From Peribolospora baueri (lineage: Eukaryota; Basidiomycota; Peribolosporomycetes; Peribolosporales; Peribolosporaceae): a stretch of DNA of 64,000 nt. The notes under the pieces are model-generated. The model was not told the origin of the DNA. It searched no databases and saw only the letters and a program-made list of their open reading frames with translations. This document shows positions 49,487 through 60,380 of this stretch, in pieces. The translations under genes were made by a program, and so were the position numbers. The stretch is from contig JAMDHS010000015.1 of the NCBI GenBank assembly GCA_029717555.1, forward strand, positions 241,406 through 305,405, read 5' to 3'. The first letter of the stretch is position 1. Each line of letters begins with the position of its first letter.

Positions 49487-50095
49487 TCACTGCTTCATCT
49501 TCTGCGCCGCCTCGTCCGCTTTCTCGCTCGCCTTTTCCTTGGACTTGTCCGCCTGGGCCCTACCCTCGGCGGCAGTCTGGCGTGCGCCCTCCTTGGTCTT
49601 GGCGGCGGCTTCCTTTGTCTTGGCGGTGGCTTCCTCGCCTTTGTCGATCGCCGACGCGATCGTCTGACCTACTTTCTTGTTCACCTGAGGAATTGGACAG
49701 GGCGCGCGGGGAGGGGCAAAGCAGGGCAGGGGAGGGCGAGGAGGGGGCCATTGGAAGGGGAGAGCGGGGTTTGAATCATCAGCGATCAGGGACGTTCCTG
49801 CTCCGTTGCATGCCAACGAGCGAGCGAGCTCCCCAGAAACAAGTCATCTGCCATCCTCGGTCTCCAGTGATCAACCACCGATCGACCGACCGGCCGGCCG
49901 ACGAGGCTTGAACGCGCGGGCTGGACTCACCGAATCAGCCGTGTCCTTGACGCTCTGGGTCATCGTCTTGCTCCTGTTCGCGCTCGCCGAGAACGCCCGC
50001 ACGGAGACGGAGGCGCGGCTCGGGGCGGCGGAGCGGAGATGGAGGGAGGCGATGGCCGCGGTGCGTGATGCGGCGGCGAGGCGAGCAAAGAACAT
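49487..50095 (-). CDS. Small mitochondrial LEA-like protein
   Basis: Two exons on the minus strand, 50095-49931 and 49684-49487, 120 residues. The N-terminus (MFFARLAAASRTAAIASLHL, then RSAAPSRASVSVRAFSAS) is Arg/Ser/Ala-rich without acids, a strong mitochondrial presequence with a plausible RAFS-type cleavage site. The mature part is a Lys/Ala/Glu-rich amphipathic helix with 11-residue-like repeats (AKTKEAAAKTKEGARQTAAE ... KSKEKASEKADEAAQK, in parts), resembling group-3 LEA proteins. Known LEA proteins protect membranes and enzymes under desiccation; that role here is inferred. The homologous fold cannot be distinguished by eye from other charged mitochondrial helices. It is divergent from RRG7. 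Confidence 0.72.
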
Positions 50096-50714
50096 GGTGG
50101 GCAGGTTGGGGGTTGGTAGGCGGTTGGTGATTCGAGCTCGAGCTGGTGACGAATGAACGGATTGAGGGGGAAGGGGACGAAGACGGAGGACGCCGACGAT
50201 CTTAAGCAGCAGTCGCCGGGCCATTGTCGTCGACGTCGTGCGTCATCATGGTCGACATCGATCGATGTCGATCGTCCAATGGATGAGCAGCGGCTGGATC
50301 GCGATACCGTCCGTGGCTTAGGCCGTATCCGTGGCCGTGGCCGTGGCCGTGTATCGCAACTGGACTTTATTGTGTCACCGTAGCATCTCTCCCTCTGCAC
50401 CGTGCATGGCGTTCGACGTCACACACGTACGCACTCCCCCCATGTCCGCCGTTTCCCTCGTCTCATCCATCCCACCTCGACCGTCGGTCGTCATCCCGGC
50501 GTTTTTCTCGATCACATGCATCGACCGAAACAACCGTCGGTGTTCGGTTCCTCCGCAAGCTGATCGGCACGTGATGCCAAGGATTGCTGCGGCGAGCGAG
50601 AATCAGCTCAGCAAGAACGATGCGAAAGCGGCGTGGGCAGGAAAATGAGGTTACGCCTGTTGAGCGAAAGCGTCCCTGCCTTCGCAAGCTTGGTCAACAC
50701 TCGCCGGAAGCTCG
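50096..50714. promoter_or_regulatory. Divergent promoter of two mitochondrial-protein genes
   Basis: Holds a CACGTGA at 50569-50575, a perfect 16-nt palindrome GACATCGATCGATGTC near 50254-50273, and a CGTGGC repeat at about 50326-50350. No coding content supported. Confidence 0.4.
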
Positions 50715-51842
50715 ATGGGCCGGTGGGACAAGCATTGGGTGGTACGCAGAGCCGCACGTGCCGTAGACCAGGTTGCTCGGCCTCTGTTCTATACGTCCTC
50801 CACGGTCCACGCCTCTTCGTTTCCCTATCCCTTTGCCCGCGCCTTCTCTCCTTGTCCATGTTTTCACGCCTCGCGCGTTGACCGGCACGTCGACCGGCGC
50901 CTCTCCTCCACCTCTGCTCACGCCACCTCCCGCGCCCGGCCCAGCTCCCCGTCGTCCGTGTCTCGCGGAACGACGTACGAGCACCACGCCCTCCGCTTCC
51001 TCTCCTCTTTCTTGCACATGGATCTGGAGCACGTCGGAGGGAAACACGACAGGGGCGTCGATCTCAGAGGGTGGTGGTGGGTGCCTCTGCCCTTGCGACA
51101 GGGAACGGCCGTGCCGGACGGAAAGGACCGGGTCTCCTCCTCGGAGCCCACGTCGCCATCTAGCGCCCCATCATCGCCGCAAACCGAACGCCCGTCGTTT
51201 GCGACGCCCACCCCACCACCATGGTCCCGCATCCGCGTCATCGCTCAGTGCAAGGCGGAGCGCAAGCCAGTCGGCCCGGCGTACGTACGCGAATGGGAGG
51301 GCGTGCTCCACCGTCATCAGTCCGCCTCCGGCGGCGACGGAGCAGTGAGAATGTCGGTCATGGCGCCGTCGACGACTTTGGCCGGCGTCATGCTCTCCTC
51401 TTCCGGGTTCTCCAAGGCCGCGCTCTTGCACGCTCGCAGCTCTCCGCTGCCCATGATGCTCGTGCATTTGGAGTATCCTTATGATCTCGACGGCCTTGCG
51501 GCGGAGGGCGAGGAGGAGGAGGAGCGGCGGAGGGAGGATGTAGGCTCCTCCTCCCTGGCTGCGGAGGGCGAGCGCGAACCGGGCGACTCTGCGGCTCCAC
51601 CGATGCATATGGCCGGGGCGATATGGAATGATGCGCTGGCGGGGAAGAGGGGAGTGTTTGGGGGCAGGGCGGAGCTGTGCTGGGAGAGAGCTCTGTCCTC
51701 TCCGTCTCCTTCTCCTTCTCCTTCTCCTTCCTCGCCTCGGGAAAGCGACGGGGGCGGAGCGGGAGCCGGTGGGATACGTCGAGACAGACCAGTGATGTAC
51801 TTTGATGGGAAGAGGTTGCAAGCCAGAAAGAGTAGCCCCTGA
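50715..51842 (+). CDS. RRG7: Rrg7-like mitochondrial protein (PD-(D/E)XK-like fold)
   Basis: Yeast Rrg7 is required for respiratory growth and mitochondrial genome maintenance. Single exon, 375 residues. The N-terminus is Arg/Ala/Ser-rich, compatible with mitochondrial import. The conserved core shows GTTYEHHALRFLSS, VGGKHDRGVDLRGWWW and RVIAQCKAE, i.e. the E...D...QxK arrangement of a PD-(D/E)XK nuclease-like fold, followed by EWEGVLHR and LAGVMLSSSGFSKAAL. The C-terminal half has acidic and Ser/Pro inserts, then YFDGKRL. ATG 50715 is the only in-frame start before the domain. Whether it cuts DNA is unknown. Alternative: another member of the same nuclease-like family. Confidence 0.82.
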   Translation: MGRWDKHWVVRRAARAVDQVARPLFYTSSTVHASSFPYPFARAFSPCPCFHASRVDRHVDRRLSSTSAHATSRARPSSPSSVSRGTTYEHHALRFLSSFLHMDLEHVGGKHDRGVDLRGWWWVPLPLRQGTAVPDGKDRVSSSEPTSPSSAPSSPQTERPSFATPTPPPWSRIRVIAQCKAERKPVGPAYVREWEGVLHRHQSASGGDGAVRMSVMAPSTTLAGVMLSSSGFSKAALLHARSSPLPMMLVHLEYPYDLDGLAAEGEEEEERRREDVGSSSLAAEGEREPGDSAAPPMHMAGAIWNDALAGKRGVFGGRAELCWERALSSPSPSPSPSPSSPRESDGGGAGAGGIRRDRPVMYFDGKRLQARKSSP

Positions 51843-52477
51843 TCTGGCGGGCCGTCGTGTGATTTGTTTTTCCGCCATCGCCTCCTCCTCGTCGATCTTC
51901 AGACGTCAGTCAGTGCGCACGGACTCGCTCAGCGCATCATTGCCGCAGCAGGAATAAATAGTCCGAGGTGCCCCTATCCTCGTCCACCTCGTTCCTACTC
52001 GCCTCTCCTCCCTCCTTCTCACCACTTGGCCCCCTCCCCCCTTTGCCCATTTTGTCCGTCCCCTTCTCTTTTGCTTCTCACTTGCATCTCTGCTGCTCAC
52101 GACCTTCTGACGACTTGGTGAGCAGGTTGTCGTTTATGTGCGTCGCTTGCCCATCGCTGCCAACTGATCGGACGTCGTCCTTGGTGTTTTTGGGGGGCGT
52201 TCTTGTCTCCTCTTCCCTCGTCGCTCGCTTACTACCCCAGACGACCCTTCTGACGATATTCGATACCACAGAGACTGGAACCCATTCTCGCGTCTTATAT
52301 ATCTCATACTTCCGACATTCTCAGCTCGTTCCTAGCCATCTTTGACGACCCCTCACGACCGTGACGAACAGAACCGCCTCGCCGGCTCCTGCGAAACCAG
52401 AAGCAGCAATCCGCCAGATCGTCAGAAAAGAAAAAAAAAAGCACAGAGTCGAACCCGACCCCGACCGAGCAAAAGGT
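51843..52477. promoter_or_regulatory. Tandem intergenic region, RRG7 to SAM-domain gene
   Basis: CT-rich with a TTATATATC patch at about 52294-52302, roughly 180 nt before the ATG at 52478. An A10 run at about 52431-52440 lies just before the ATG. A GTG-initiated extension to 52361 is open but has no ATG. Confidence 0.35.
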
Positions 52478-55400
52478 ATGACCTCACCCTATCCCCCTTC
52501 GCCCGACGCGGACGCTGCAGCCGCCTGGCGACCCACCACCCTGCACGCAATCCGCGAGAGCAGCGGCAGCATCGGCGACGACGAGTCATCCGAGTTTCGA
52601 CCCCGTCCTCCGCGCAAGGCCTCGCACGGCCCTCATCACCGTCGTACCTCCAGCCTCTTGGCCGCTCAAGGAGATGACGGGGAGGGGTCGCTTGCCATAC
52701 AGAAGGAGCTGCAGCATCAGCAGTCCCCTACCACTCAAGCCTGCGAGCCCCGTTTGGACGATTTCGGCTCGGTCAAAGACGCCGATTGGCTCGGTCACGT
52801 TGGTCACGGCAACTGCAGCAGGGAAGGCTCGAGCGGTAGCAACGCGTCGACGCTAGCCTCAGCCTCGGAGCTCGAATCGCCATCGACACCCGCCGACGCA
52901 TCACCCGTATTCTTCCCGACCTCAGTCCTTGGCTCGACCTTGAAAGCCGAGCCGGAGACGGTGGGCACTGCACAGACACAGACGCCGTTCAAGCTGAAGC
53001 GCATGTCGGCGCCTGTGCCCCTCGTCCGGCCTCCTTCGAGCACGCCAGCCGCGACCGCTCCTGCGCTCCCTTCGCGCTCCTTCGACGACCTCTCCTCGCC
53101 TGTTTCCGCGCCAGACTCGCCCGTCTCTACGCCCTCGCGCACGTGGAACAACACTTATCTTTCACGTTCATCGTCCATGATCACTCCTTCGCGCCGTCAG
53201 CCGGTGACCGGCCTCCAACAGTCCCCGAGTTCAGCCTCCTCTTTCCCTGGCCTTCCCTCTCCAGCAAAGCAACCCTCCGGCGATGGCACGAAGGAAGAGG
53301 GCAGCGAGAAGAGGCAAAAGGTAAAGATGCAGAGGAGCAGCACCTTGCCGACTTTCCCGCCCCATCCGAGCGTGATGGACGAGAGGGAGGAGAGGGGAAG
53401 AAAATTGAGGGAGAAGGTCGCCCAGTTACCTGTGAGTGTGTCGCCGTCCGTCCGGATGGAATTGGGGTTCGGTGGGAGAGTCGCGTGCCGAGAGGGAGAA
53501 GTTCTTAGCTTTCACCCCTCTCCGCTCGGCCATCGTCGATGATCGCAGTCCAATCCCAAGGCATGGACGCCGTCCCAAGTGGCCCTCTATCTCACTGCCG
53601 TGCTCAACCTAGTGCCCCAGCCGATTATCGACGATGTGACCCGCTTCGTACGCTCCTCCGTCATGGGCGGTCGCACCTTTCTCCGCCTCCGCGAAGAGGA
53701 TCTCGTGGATCACGGTCTCAACTCCAAGTGGCGCAAGCTTATGATGGACGCCGTGCGTAGGTTGCGCAAGGACTGTCTCCAGGGCCGCTTGTGGGGTTTC
53801 GGCGGCGGGGAGTGGCAGCCTCGTCGTTCCGGTCCGGATGCAAACGATGGCGTGGAAGGCGACGTCCTCCCGGAAACTACCGGGGAGAGCGAGGGGGAGC
53901 GCAGGTCGGAAGCCAAATCCCGCGTGCAGGCAGACAAGGAGAGGCGCGTCCGCAGGATGGTCCACGCCATCGAGCGGGCCGAGGTGCACGGCGCGGCGGG
54001 CGTGGACGTGCGCGAGCGCGAGGACGAGGTGATCGTTAGCTTTGGCCCCATCTATGGCGACGGCTTCGTCCGTCGTCGCGCAATGAGCTTCAGCGCAAGC
54101 GAGAACGAGAGCGAGAGCGAGGCCGGATCCCAGGTCGGCACACCACGCCGCCGTCATCGACGCGCGGACAGTGAGAGCGGCGGCGGGCACGCGAGCGACG
54201 TTAGCAGCTTGTGCGAGTCGGACCTGCTAGGCTTCGGCGATGACGACTATTCGAGTGCCAGCGCCAGCGACGCTCTGACGGACGACGACGGCGACGACGA
54301 TGCCGCCTTGTCTACCTCGCACACCCGTTCCGAGAGCCTGGACAGCAGCCTCGCCGACGTTACGATTGGCGAAGAGCCTTCGATGCTCCCTCACGGCCAG
54401 ATCGATCTGCTCGACTACCGTGGAGGGGCTGGGATTAGGCTCGGCCGTCACGGTCGCCATGCGTCGAATAGCAGTTCCTCCTCGTCAGCCGATTTCGACC
54501 CTTTCGGTCCTCAACCTTCATACAACGTCATCGCCGACTTCCACTCGTCGGTGGTGGAGAAGGAGGAGGTTGGCGAAGAAGATCGGTTCGGCACAGCCCG
54601 TCGTCGTCGGAAGAACGCTACGAATGCTTCTGCTGGCAGCCAGGAAGCGGGAGCGGCAGCAGCCGCTGAGACGGCCGCAGAGGCAGACGACGAGGCGCAT
54701 ACGACGCTCAAGGCCCGCGAGCCCCCGCGTCCTTCCGCCTCTTCCATCTTCAACGCTCCGCCGGAGCGCGTCGTCGCCGGTATCGGAAATGGCGAATTGT
54801 CCGCACAGAAGATTTCGTCGAGGTCCAGAGAAGCGGTGGAGGAAAACTGGGAGAGCGTGATCATGGAGCGTCCCGAAGCGGAGAGTCTTGATCTCTATGG
54901 GACGTTGAGGGGGAGCGGGGTCGTTTCCAACAACAACAGCAAGAGCCCGTCCCTGCTTGAGTCGCGCGCTCAGGATAAGAAAGGTGGTTCCGTCGGAACG
55001 ATGGGTAAGCGCAAGGGCGGTGGTGGCCTCGCGGCGGCCTCTCGCTCCGTAGGACCCTCGTTTGCGGCTTCGAAGGAGGTCGAGGTGGAGCTCAACCCGG
55101 ACCGGCCGTTCGGCACGATCAGCAAGGGCAGCCTGCGCCACATGCGCGAGGGACGTCGCAAGGCCGTGCTGGCCGTGTTCGAGCACCTCGACAAGCGGCA
55201 GGCGGAGAGCGCGGAGGAGGAGAAGAGGGAGAGGGAGGCGAGGCTGCGAAGGGTGAGGGAAGAGGAGGAGAAGGAGAGGATGGAGGTAACGGCGGAGGAG
55301 GATGCGCTCGTGAAGGAGACCGAGACAGAGTCGGGTGATGTCGCTGGGAAGAGTGGGGGAGGCGAGGAGGAAGGTGGGAGGAGTGAACGAGGCGAGGAGG

Positions 55401-56086
55401 GTGGTGGGAAGGACGAGGAGCAGGACGAGGAACAGGAAGCCATCGCAGCCCTCGCATCCGCTCTGGGCAACTCGTCGTCGCCGTCGTCGTCTGTCCGCCT
55501 GCGCCGCTCGCTCGGCCGCAAAGACACGTCGTCGCCTTCGCCAGACCTGTCCGACATGACGCTCGTCTCCCGCTCCCGGCTCATGGCTCTTCAGGCCCGG
55601 ATGCGCGAGATCGAGACCCGCTTGGCTGATATGGAGGCGGCCGCCGAGCGCCGTGAGGCGATGAGGCGTGAACACGATCGCAACGCCGTTGGTGCCCACG
55701 AGGAGGAAGAGAAACGGGAGAAGGTGAGGCTGGAGAAGGAAGCGGTGGAGGTAGCGGCCGAGGCGAGGCAGATCGTCGTCAGCGAGAAGAAGACAGGTTC
55801 GTTGAGGATGCGTAGGACCAAGGCCGACTCGGCCACCCAGACAGAGCCGTCGGCCTCGTCGACGACCGCCACCGACGTCCGGGTCGACACGGCAGCGAAG
55901 GTCGACGCGGCGGACTGGGACGCGGAGAGTGCGGACACCGACTCCATGCTCGAAAGTCTTGGCTTCGGCTTCGGCGTCCCGCGGCTGCGCGACATGCCGT
56001 TCTACTTGGCCGGCGTCGGTCTCGGCGTGGGCCTGTTGGTCTGCGAGATTCTTATATCCAGGGCCGCGAGTTTGGCGCGGCATTGA
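52478..56086 (+). CDS. SAM-domain, tail-anchored coiled-coil protein (uncharacterised)
   Basis: Exons 52478-53431 and 53549-56086, 1163 residues. The first ~310 residues are disordered, Ser/Pro/Thr-rich, with many SP and TP sites suggesting phosphorylation. A SAM-like domain follows (about 322-395): AWTPSQVALYLTAVLNLV, SSVMGGRTFLRLREEDL, GLNSKWRKLMMDAVRRLRK. The long middle has acidic Ser-rich blocks and charged helices (EEEKREREARLRRVREEEEK type at 55200-55290; LMALQARMREIETRLADMEA at 55580-55640). The C-terminus is PFYLAGVGLGVGLLVCEIL followed by a few residues, a likely tail-anchor membrane segment. I do not recognise a named orthologue. A membrane-tethered signalling or scaffold role is inferred only from layout. 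Confidence 0.75.
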
Positions 56087-56896
56087 CCTTGCGAGGGCTG
56101 AGCTGTGCCGCGCTGCGCTGGGTTGAAGAAGAAGGATGTAGCGATACCCCTCGTCTTTTTCTATCCTTTCATCGTGTTGCACCCGCCCCCTTTCATTTTC
56201 TCTCTCATGGCGTAGGTGCTCCCCTGCGCCTTAGCAACGGCTGTCTTCTCACGACGTCAACCGCCGCCGTCGCCAGCCTGTATTTCCAATATCGTTTATA
56301 TATCCTTCGAGCTCAACCGACGTCTTCTCCGGGCACCAGACCTTCCCAGGGAGGCCACCTCCGCCGTCCGCTTGTCTCAGGCGGACGTCCTCCGTGTCCT
56401 TTCCGCTTCGTTCCTTGTATTTTTTTTCCCCTCATGCGGTCCTCGTCTCAGTTCATCACCACCCTCGCGACGGCAAATCGCGGTAGCCATTCGAGGCCCG
56501 TCACGTCACATCTTACATCCGAGGAGGAGCCCGACGGGCGCTTTCATTTGCGCAGCGACGGCGGAGCTTCCAACTTTGATTTCTGCCGCAATGGACCGGA
56601 CCGGTCGCCTTTGTCCCAGTGACGTTCTCCCTCAACCTCTCTACAGCTCGGTAAAGGACGGTCGGGGGCGGAGAGAGGTGGTGGGCGAACGCGGCTTTGA
56701 GGTCTCTTGGGTTTTAAGACATCGCCATCCCCACGCAGCCAGCAGGCAGTGTCAGAGAGACGTCACCGTCGACGAATCAATTAGGGTCTAGAAATACAGC
56801 TGGAGCGGGAGCCCGAGCACCGTGCACGTCTCCAAGCGTTCCGAAGGGACTCCTTCGCGTCCTGTCCTGTCCTATCCAAGCCAAGCCAAGTCACTG
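56087..56896. other. Convergent intergenic region
   Basis: Overlapping plus ORFs (56083-56622, 56216-56791) use incompatible frames and show no motif. A TTATATATCC patch is at about 56294. No gene supported. Confidence 0.4.
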
Positions 56897-58590
56897 CTAT
56901 ACATCGTCGTCGTCCCTCTCCCTCTCGTCGTCCTTCTCCTCCTCCTCCTTTTCATCCACCCAGGCGCCCGCGAGGTCCGGCGGGAGCTCCTCCATCTGCA
57001 CGCTCGGCGCTCCGTGCATGTACCTGAGCCGCTCGAGGATGGCGATACGCACGCGCTCCAGATCGGAACGATCGTTCATGTTGTCCACCCGGCCCGTCAA
57101 GGGCGGGTGCAGGCGGTTGGTTGGGGCAAAGAAAGCGTCGTATGGCGTGTGAGGCAGGGGGTCGGGCACCTGCGTCTCGGTGACGATGGACGTCTCGTAC
57201 GTCCAACAGCGAGCGACGTTGCGGATCGTGTAGCCACCTCCGCCGAGGACGAGGAGGGGGATACCAAACGCCTTGACGAACGACACGCACTCGCCGTGGG
57301 CGGCAATGCTCAAGTTGAACGCGCCCAACCTGTCATAGCCGAGACTATCGGCACCACACTGGAGCACGATGGCTGAGGGCCGGAAGGTGGTGATGACGGG
57401 CTCCATGACGCTCTTGAACAGGCTCACGTAACTCTCGTTATCGATACCGTCCTTGAGTGGCACGTTGAGACAAAAGTGCTTGCCCAGCTGGTTACCGACC
57501 TCATCGATGCTGCCCGTGCCAGGAAAGAAGTCACCGGTGTACTTGTGGAAAGAGACGGTGAGTACGCGGTTTGAATTGTAAAAGGCCTCTTGGACGCCGT
57601 CACCGTGGTGGATGTCGATGTCGATGTACAATACGCGGGGGTGATATCTACGAGAAAGGAAAACCGAAACATGAGCGCGACTACAGCGACAAAATCTCAT
57701 CGGACGCTGACCTACCTAAGCAGCTCGAGAATGGCAAGCACGATATCGTTGACATAGCAAAACCCGCTGGCCTCAAATTTTTTCGCATGATGCAACCCGC
57801 CGCTCCAGTTGACGGCGATGTCTACGCTCCCGGTGGCAAGCTTTCGAGCGGCAGCCAAAGAGCCTCCGGCGTACTTGCGACAGAACTCGTACAGTCCGTC
57901 AAAGACGGGACAGTCATCGCCAAAGTTAAAGCGCCCAAACTGGGAGGAGAGCTGTGGTGGCGGATCGGGCGTTACCCTGCATGGAGAGGTAATCAAGGTG
58001 ACCATCAGCAACGCGATGCGACCAACCCCGAACCCGGAAGCGACCGACCCCGAACCCGGAAAAGATGCCTCACTTCTCAAGAAAGTCAACATAGTCAGAG
58101 TCATGAAAGGCCTCGAGCTCCTCCTTAGTAGCCGGTCGAGGCCGGAATACGTCCATGTGCTTCTGTAAACCGTAGCCCATCACGAGATGGTTCGTGAGGG
58201 TGAGCCTATGCGGCTTCATCGGATGTCGCTCCTGTGAAGGGAGGAGCATTGTGAGCGATCGATGGAAATCCCACGTCAGCTAGAAGAGGCACAGAGCATG
58301 GATGCTCACTCCATAATGGTATTCGCCCGCTCCTACGGGCATGTAGTATGCCACGCGTTGCTTGGAATGAGGCTTGTGCGTCGTCCGGACGAAAGAGGGG
58401 GTAGCGCAAGTCAGCCCAAAGCGAAATCTAAACGCATGGGTCAACGCACATACAAAAAGGCAAAAGGAGGACGCGCGCTCACCCTCACGCTCTTGGCATC
58501 GGTTTCCCTGGCTTTGAAGTTGTCGCCACTCCTATCGAAGAAGAAGGCACTGTCGCTGAACGTCGGCTCGTCCAGCGCGACAGGGGCCAT
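56897..58590 (-). CDS. HOS2: Class I histone deacetylase, Hos2/HDAC3 type
   Basis: Zinc-dependent lysine deacetylase, catalytic subunit of Set3/NCoR-like complexes. Exons on the minus strand are 58590-58483, 58360-58310, 58231-58074, 57976-57716 and 57647-56897, 442 residues. Motifs in order: [64 protein letters not shown] with the His pair, [16 protein letters not shown] with zinc-binding Asp and His, [33 protein letters not shown], and [17 protein letters not shown] with the catalytic Tyr region. FFPGTG rather than the longer Rpd3 form, and [11 protein letters not shown], point to the Hos2/HDAC3 subgroup. The C-terminus is very acidic ([17 protein letters not shown]). The N-terminal 36 residues are variable, and the ATG at 58590 is the first before them. 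Confidence 0.94.
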
Positions 58591-58953
58591 TGTCTGCTCG
58601 CAGGTGTGGCAAGGCACTGCGGGGCGACAATATCATAGTACAGGGTGGGAGAGGCGGTGTGATGCGCCCGTGTGTGGGCGAGGGATACGAAGGGCGCCGG
58701 CCAGCTGGTGGGTGGTCGTCTTCGTCGTCGCCGTCGTCGTCGTCGAAAGCAAAGGACAGGCAGGGCTTGGCGGTATTCCATGTCGGACTGGTGCCGCAGT
58801 CAGGATCACGTGCCGGCAACTTGATGACGCACACCGCCCCGCTTGAGCGACTGCCACAGCCATCAAGGCAGACGGTCTCGTCGACGGTCACTGTCTCCGT
58901 CCTCTTCTGTCCTCCTCGCCAGCACGTCGATCCCGTAGACACAACACGCAAGC
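58591..58953. promoter_or_regulatory. Divergent promoter, HOS2 / DUF1776 gene
   Basis: Contains TCACGTG at 58806-58812 and a GTCGTC run at about 58721-58744. No coding content supported. Confidence 0.4.
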
Positions 58954-60348
58954 ATGCCTTCGCTCAGCGACTTGGAGGAGTGGATCGAGGACGTGGTTCC
59001 GCAGAACTTGGTGAGTCGAAGGACGACGAGTGATGAGGTGATTGCGTGCTGACGCAGAGGTGCCGGCCGTGCTCTCTCATCGCACTGGTTTTTTTTTCCG
59101 TTGTGAAGCATGAGTTGCCAGCCAAGGTGCGGTGCGAGCGCCTTTTTGTAAATGACTGACTGAACTATGTGAAAGTTCTGACGGACGGACGGATGGTCAA
59201 AGGGGAATGCTGATTTGGACTGGCGACTTGCGTTCCAACAGATCGCTGTCACTGTCTCTGTCTATTCCGAAGCGCTCTATTCCCAGCTCACGCGCTTCGG
59301 CCCGCCAATCGAGCTTCCCTCGTTCAGCCAAGCGACAGAGTCAATCTCCGAAGCGCTCAACCCCGCGCCGCCTCCACCGCCGGCGGCTTCGCCCACGTTC
59401 CTTGAGCGCCTGTCGAACTATGCGCGCGAGCGGCGCACTCAGTTGATCGTCGCTGCCTTTGTCGGCAGTGGAGCGCTGGTCTGGTGGGCGCCTGGGCTCT
59501 TGCCGCCGTCGACGCGGCGCAGGCTCGGCCTCGGTGCGGTACGGGACAAGAAGGGCCGGCGGGAGGTCAGGATCAGCAATGGGACTCGTCGGGAGGCTGT
59601 CGGTGAGCCCGATCTCGCCCTCTCTTCCATTTCCTTGCTATTAGATTTTCTGACGTTGTCCTTTCGTCTGCAGTGGTGCTCGGAGCGGACACGCCTCATG
59701 GACACTCGTTGGCTCTTTCGCTGCTCTCCGCCGGCTTTGTCGTCTTCGCCACCGTCTCGTCGCCTCCTTCGACCGGCGTGCTGACGTCTGCGGTGCCGGC
59801 TTCGTCTGCCGACGCGGGCTATATCAAGCCTTTGCTCCTCGATCCGACGTCGCCCACGACGTCGCTGCCGCTGTTCATGCGGTCGCTCTCGGCGGCGCTG
59901 TCGCTGCGGTACCCGCTCACGTCGGCGGGAGACCCGTACGCGAGCCCTTCCGAGTCGGTGAGCGTGACGGCGGTGGTGAACTGTCTGAGCCTGACGACGA
60001 GCGTGAACCCGTCGCCGCTGGAGACGTTCTCGCCCTCGCACCTGTCCGAGCTCATCACGTCGCACGTGACGGCGCCTCTGGCGGCGATCAACGCACTGAT
60101 GCCGGTGCTGCGAAGCTCGGGAAGGAACCCGCGGGCGGAGCCAGCAACGGTGATCAGTCTGGTGGAGGCGCCTTCGAAGAACACGAACCTGCCGTGGTGC
60201 GCGCCGAAGACGGCGGTGGCGAATGCGGTCGCGGCGGCGAATGAGAGTTTGCGTAGGGAGGTGGAAGCGGTGGGACGGTCGAAGGGGACGAGGACGGTGC
60301 GGGTGACGACGCTCGAGGTCGGATTCGTCGCGACGGGCGGTGGAGGCG

Positions 60349-60380
<32 letters not shown>

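Noticed and set aside
54518-56182. 554-codon minus-strand ORF opposite the SAM-domain gene
   Set aside because: Low-complexity antisense shadow of a GC-rich, biased coding strand; no motif, while the plus strand has a SAM domain and membrane anchor.
56083-56791. Two overlapping plus ORFs after the SAM gene
   Set aside because: Mutually exclusive frames without motifs in a convergent spacer.
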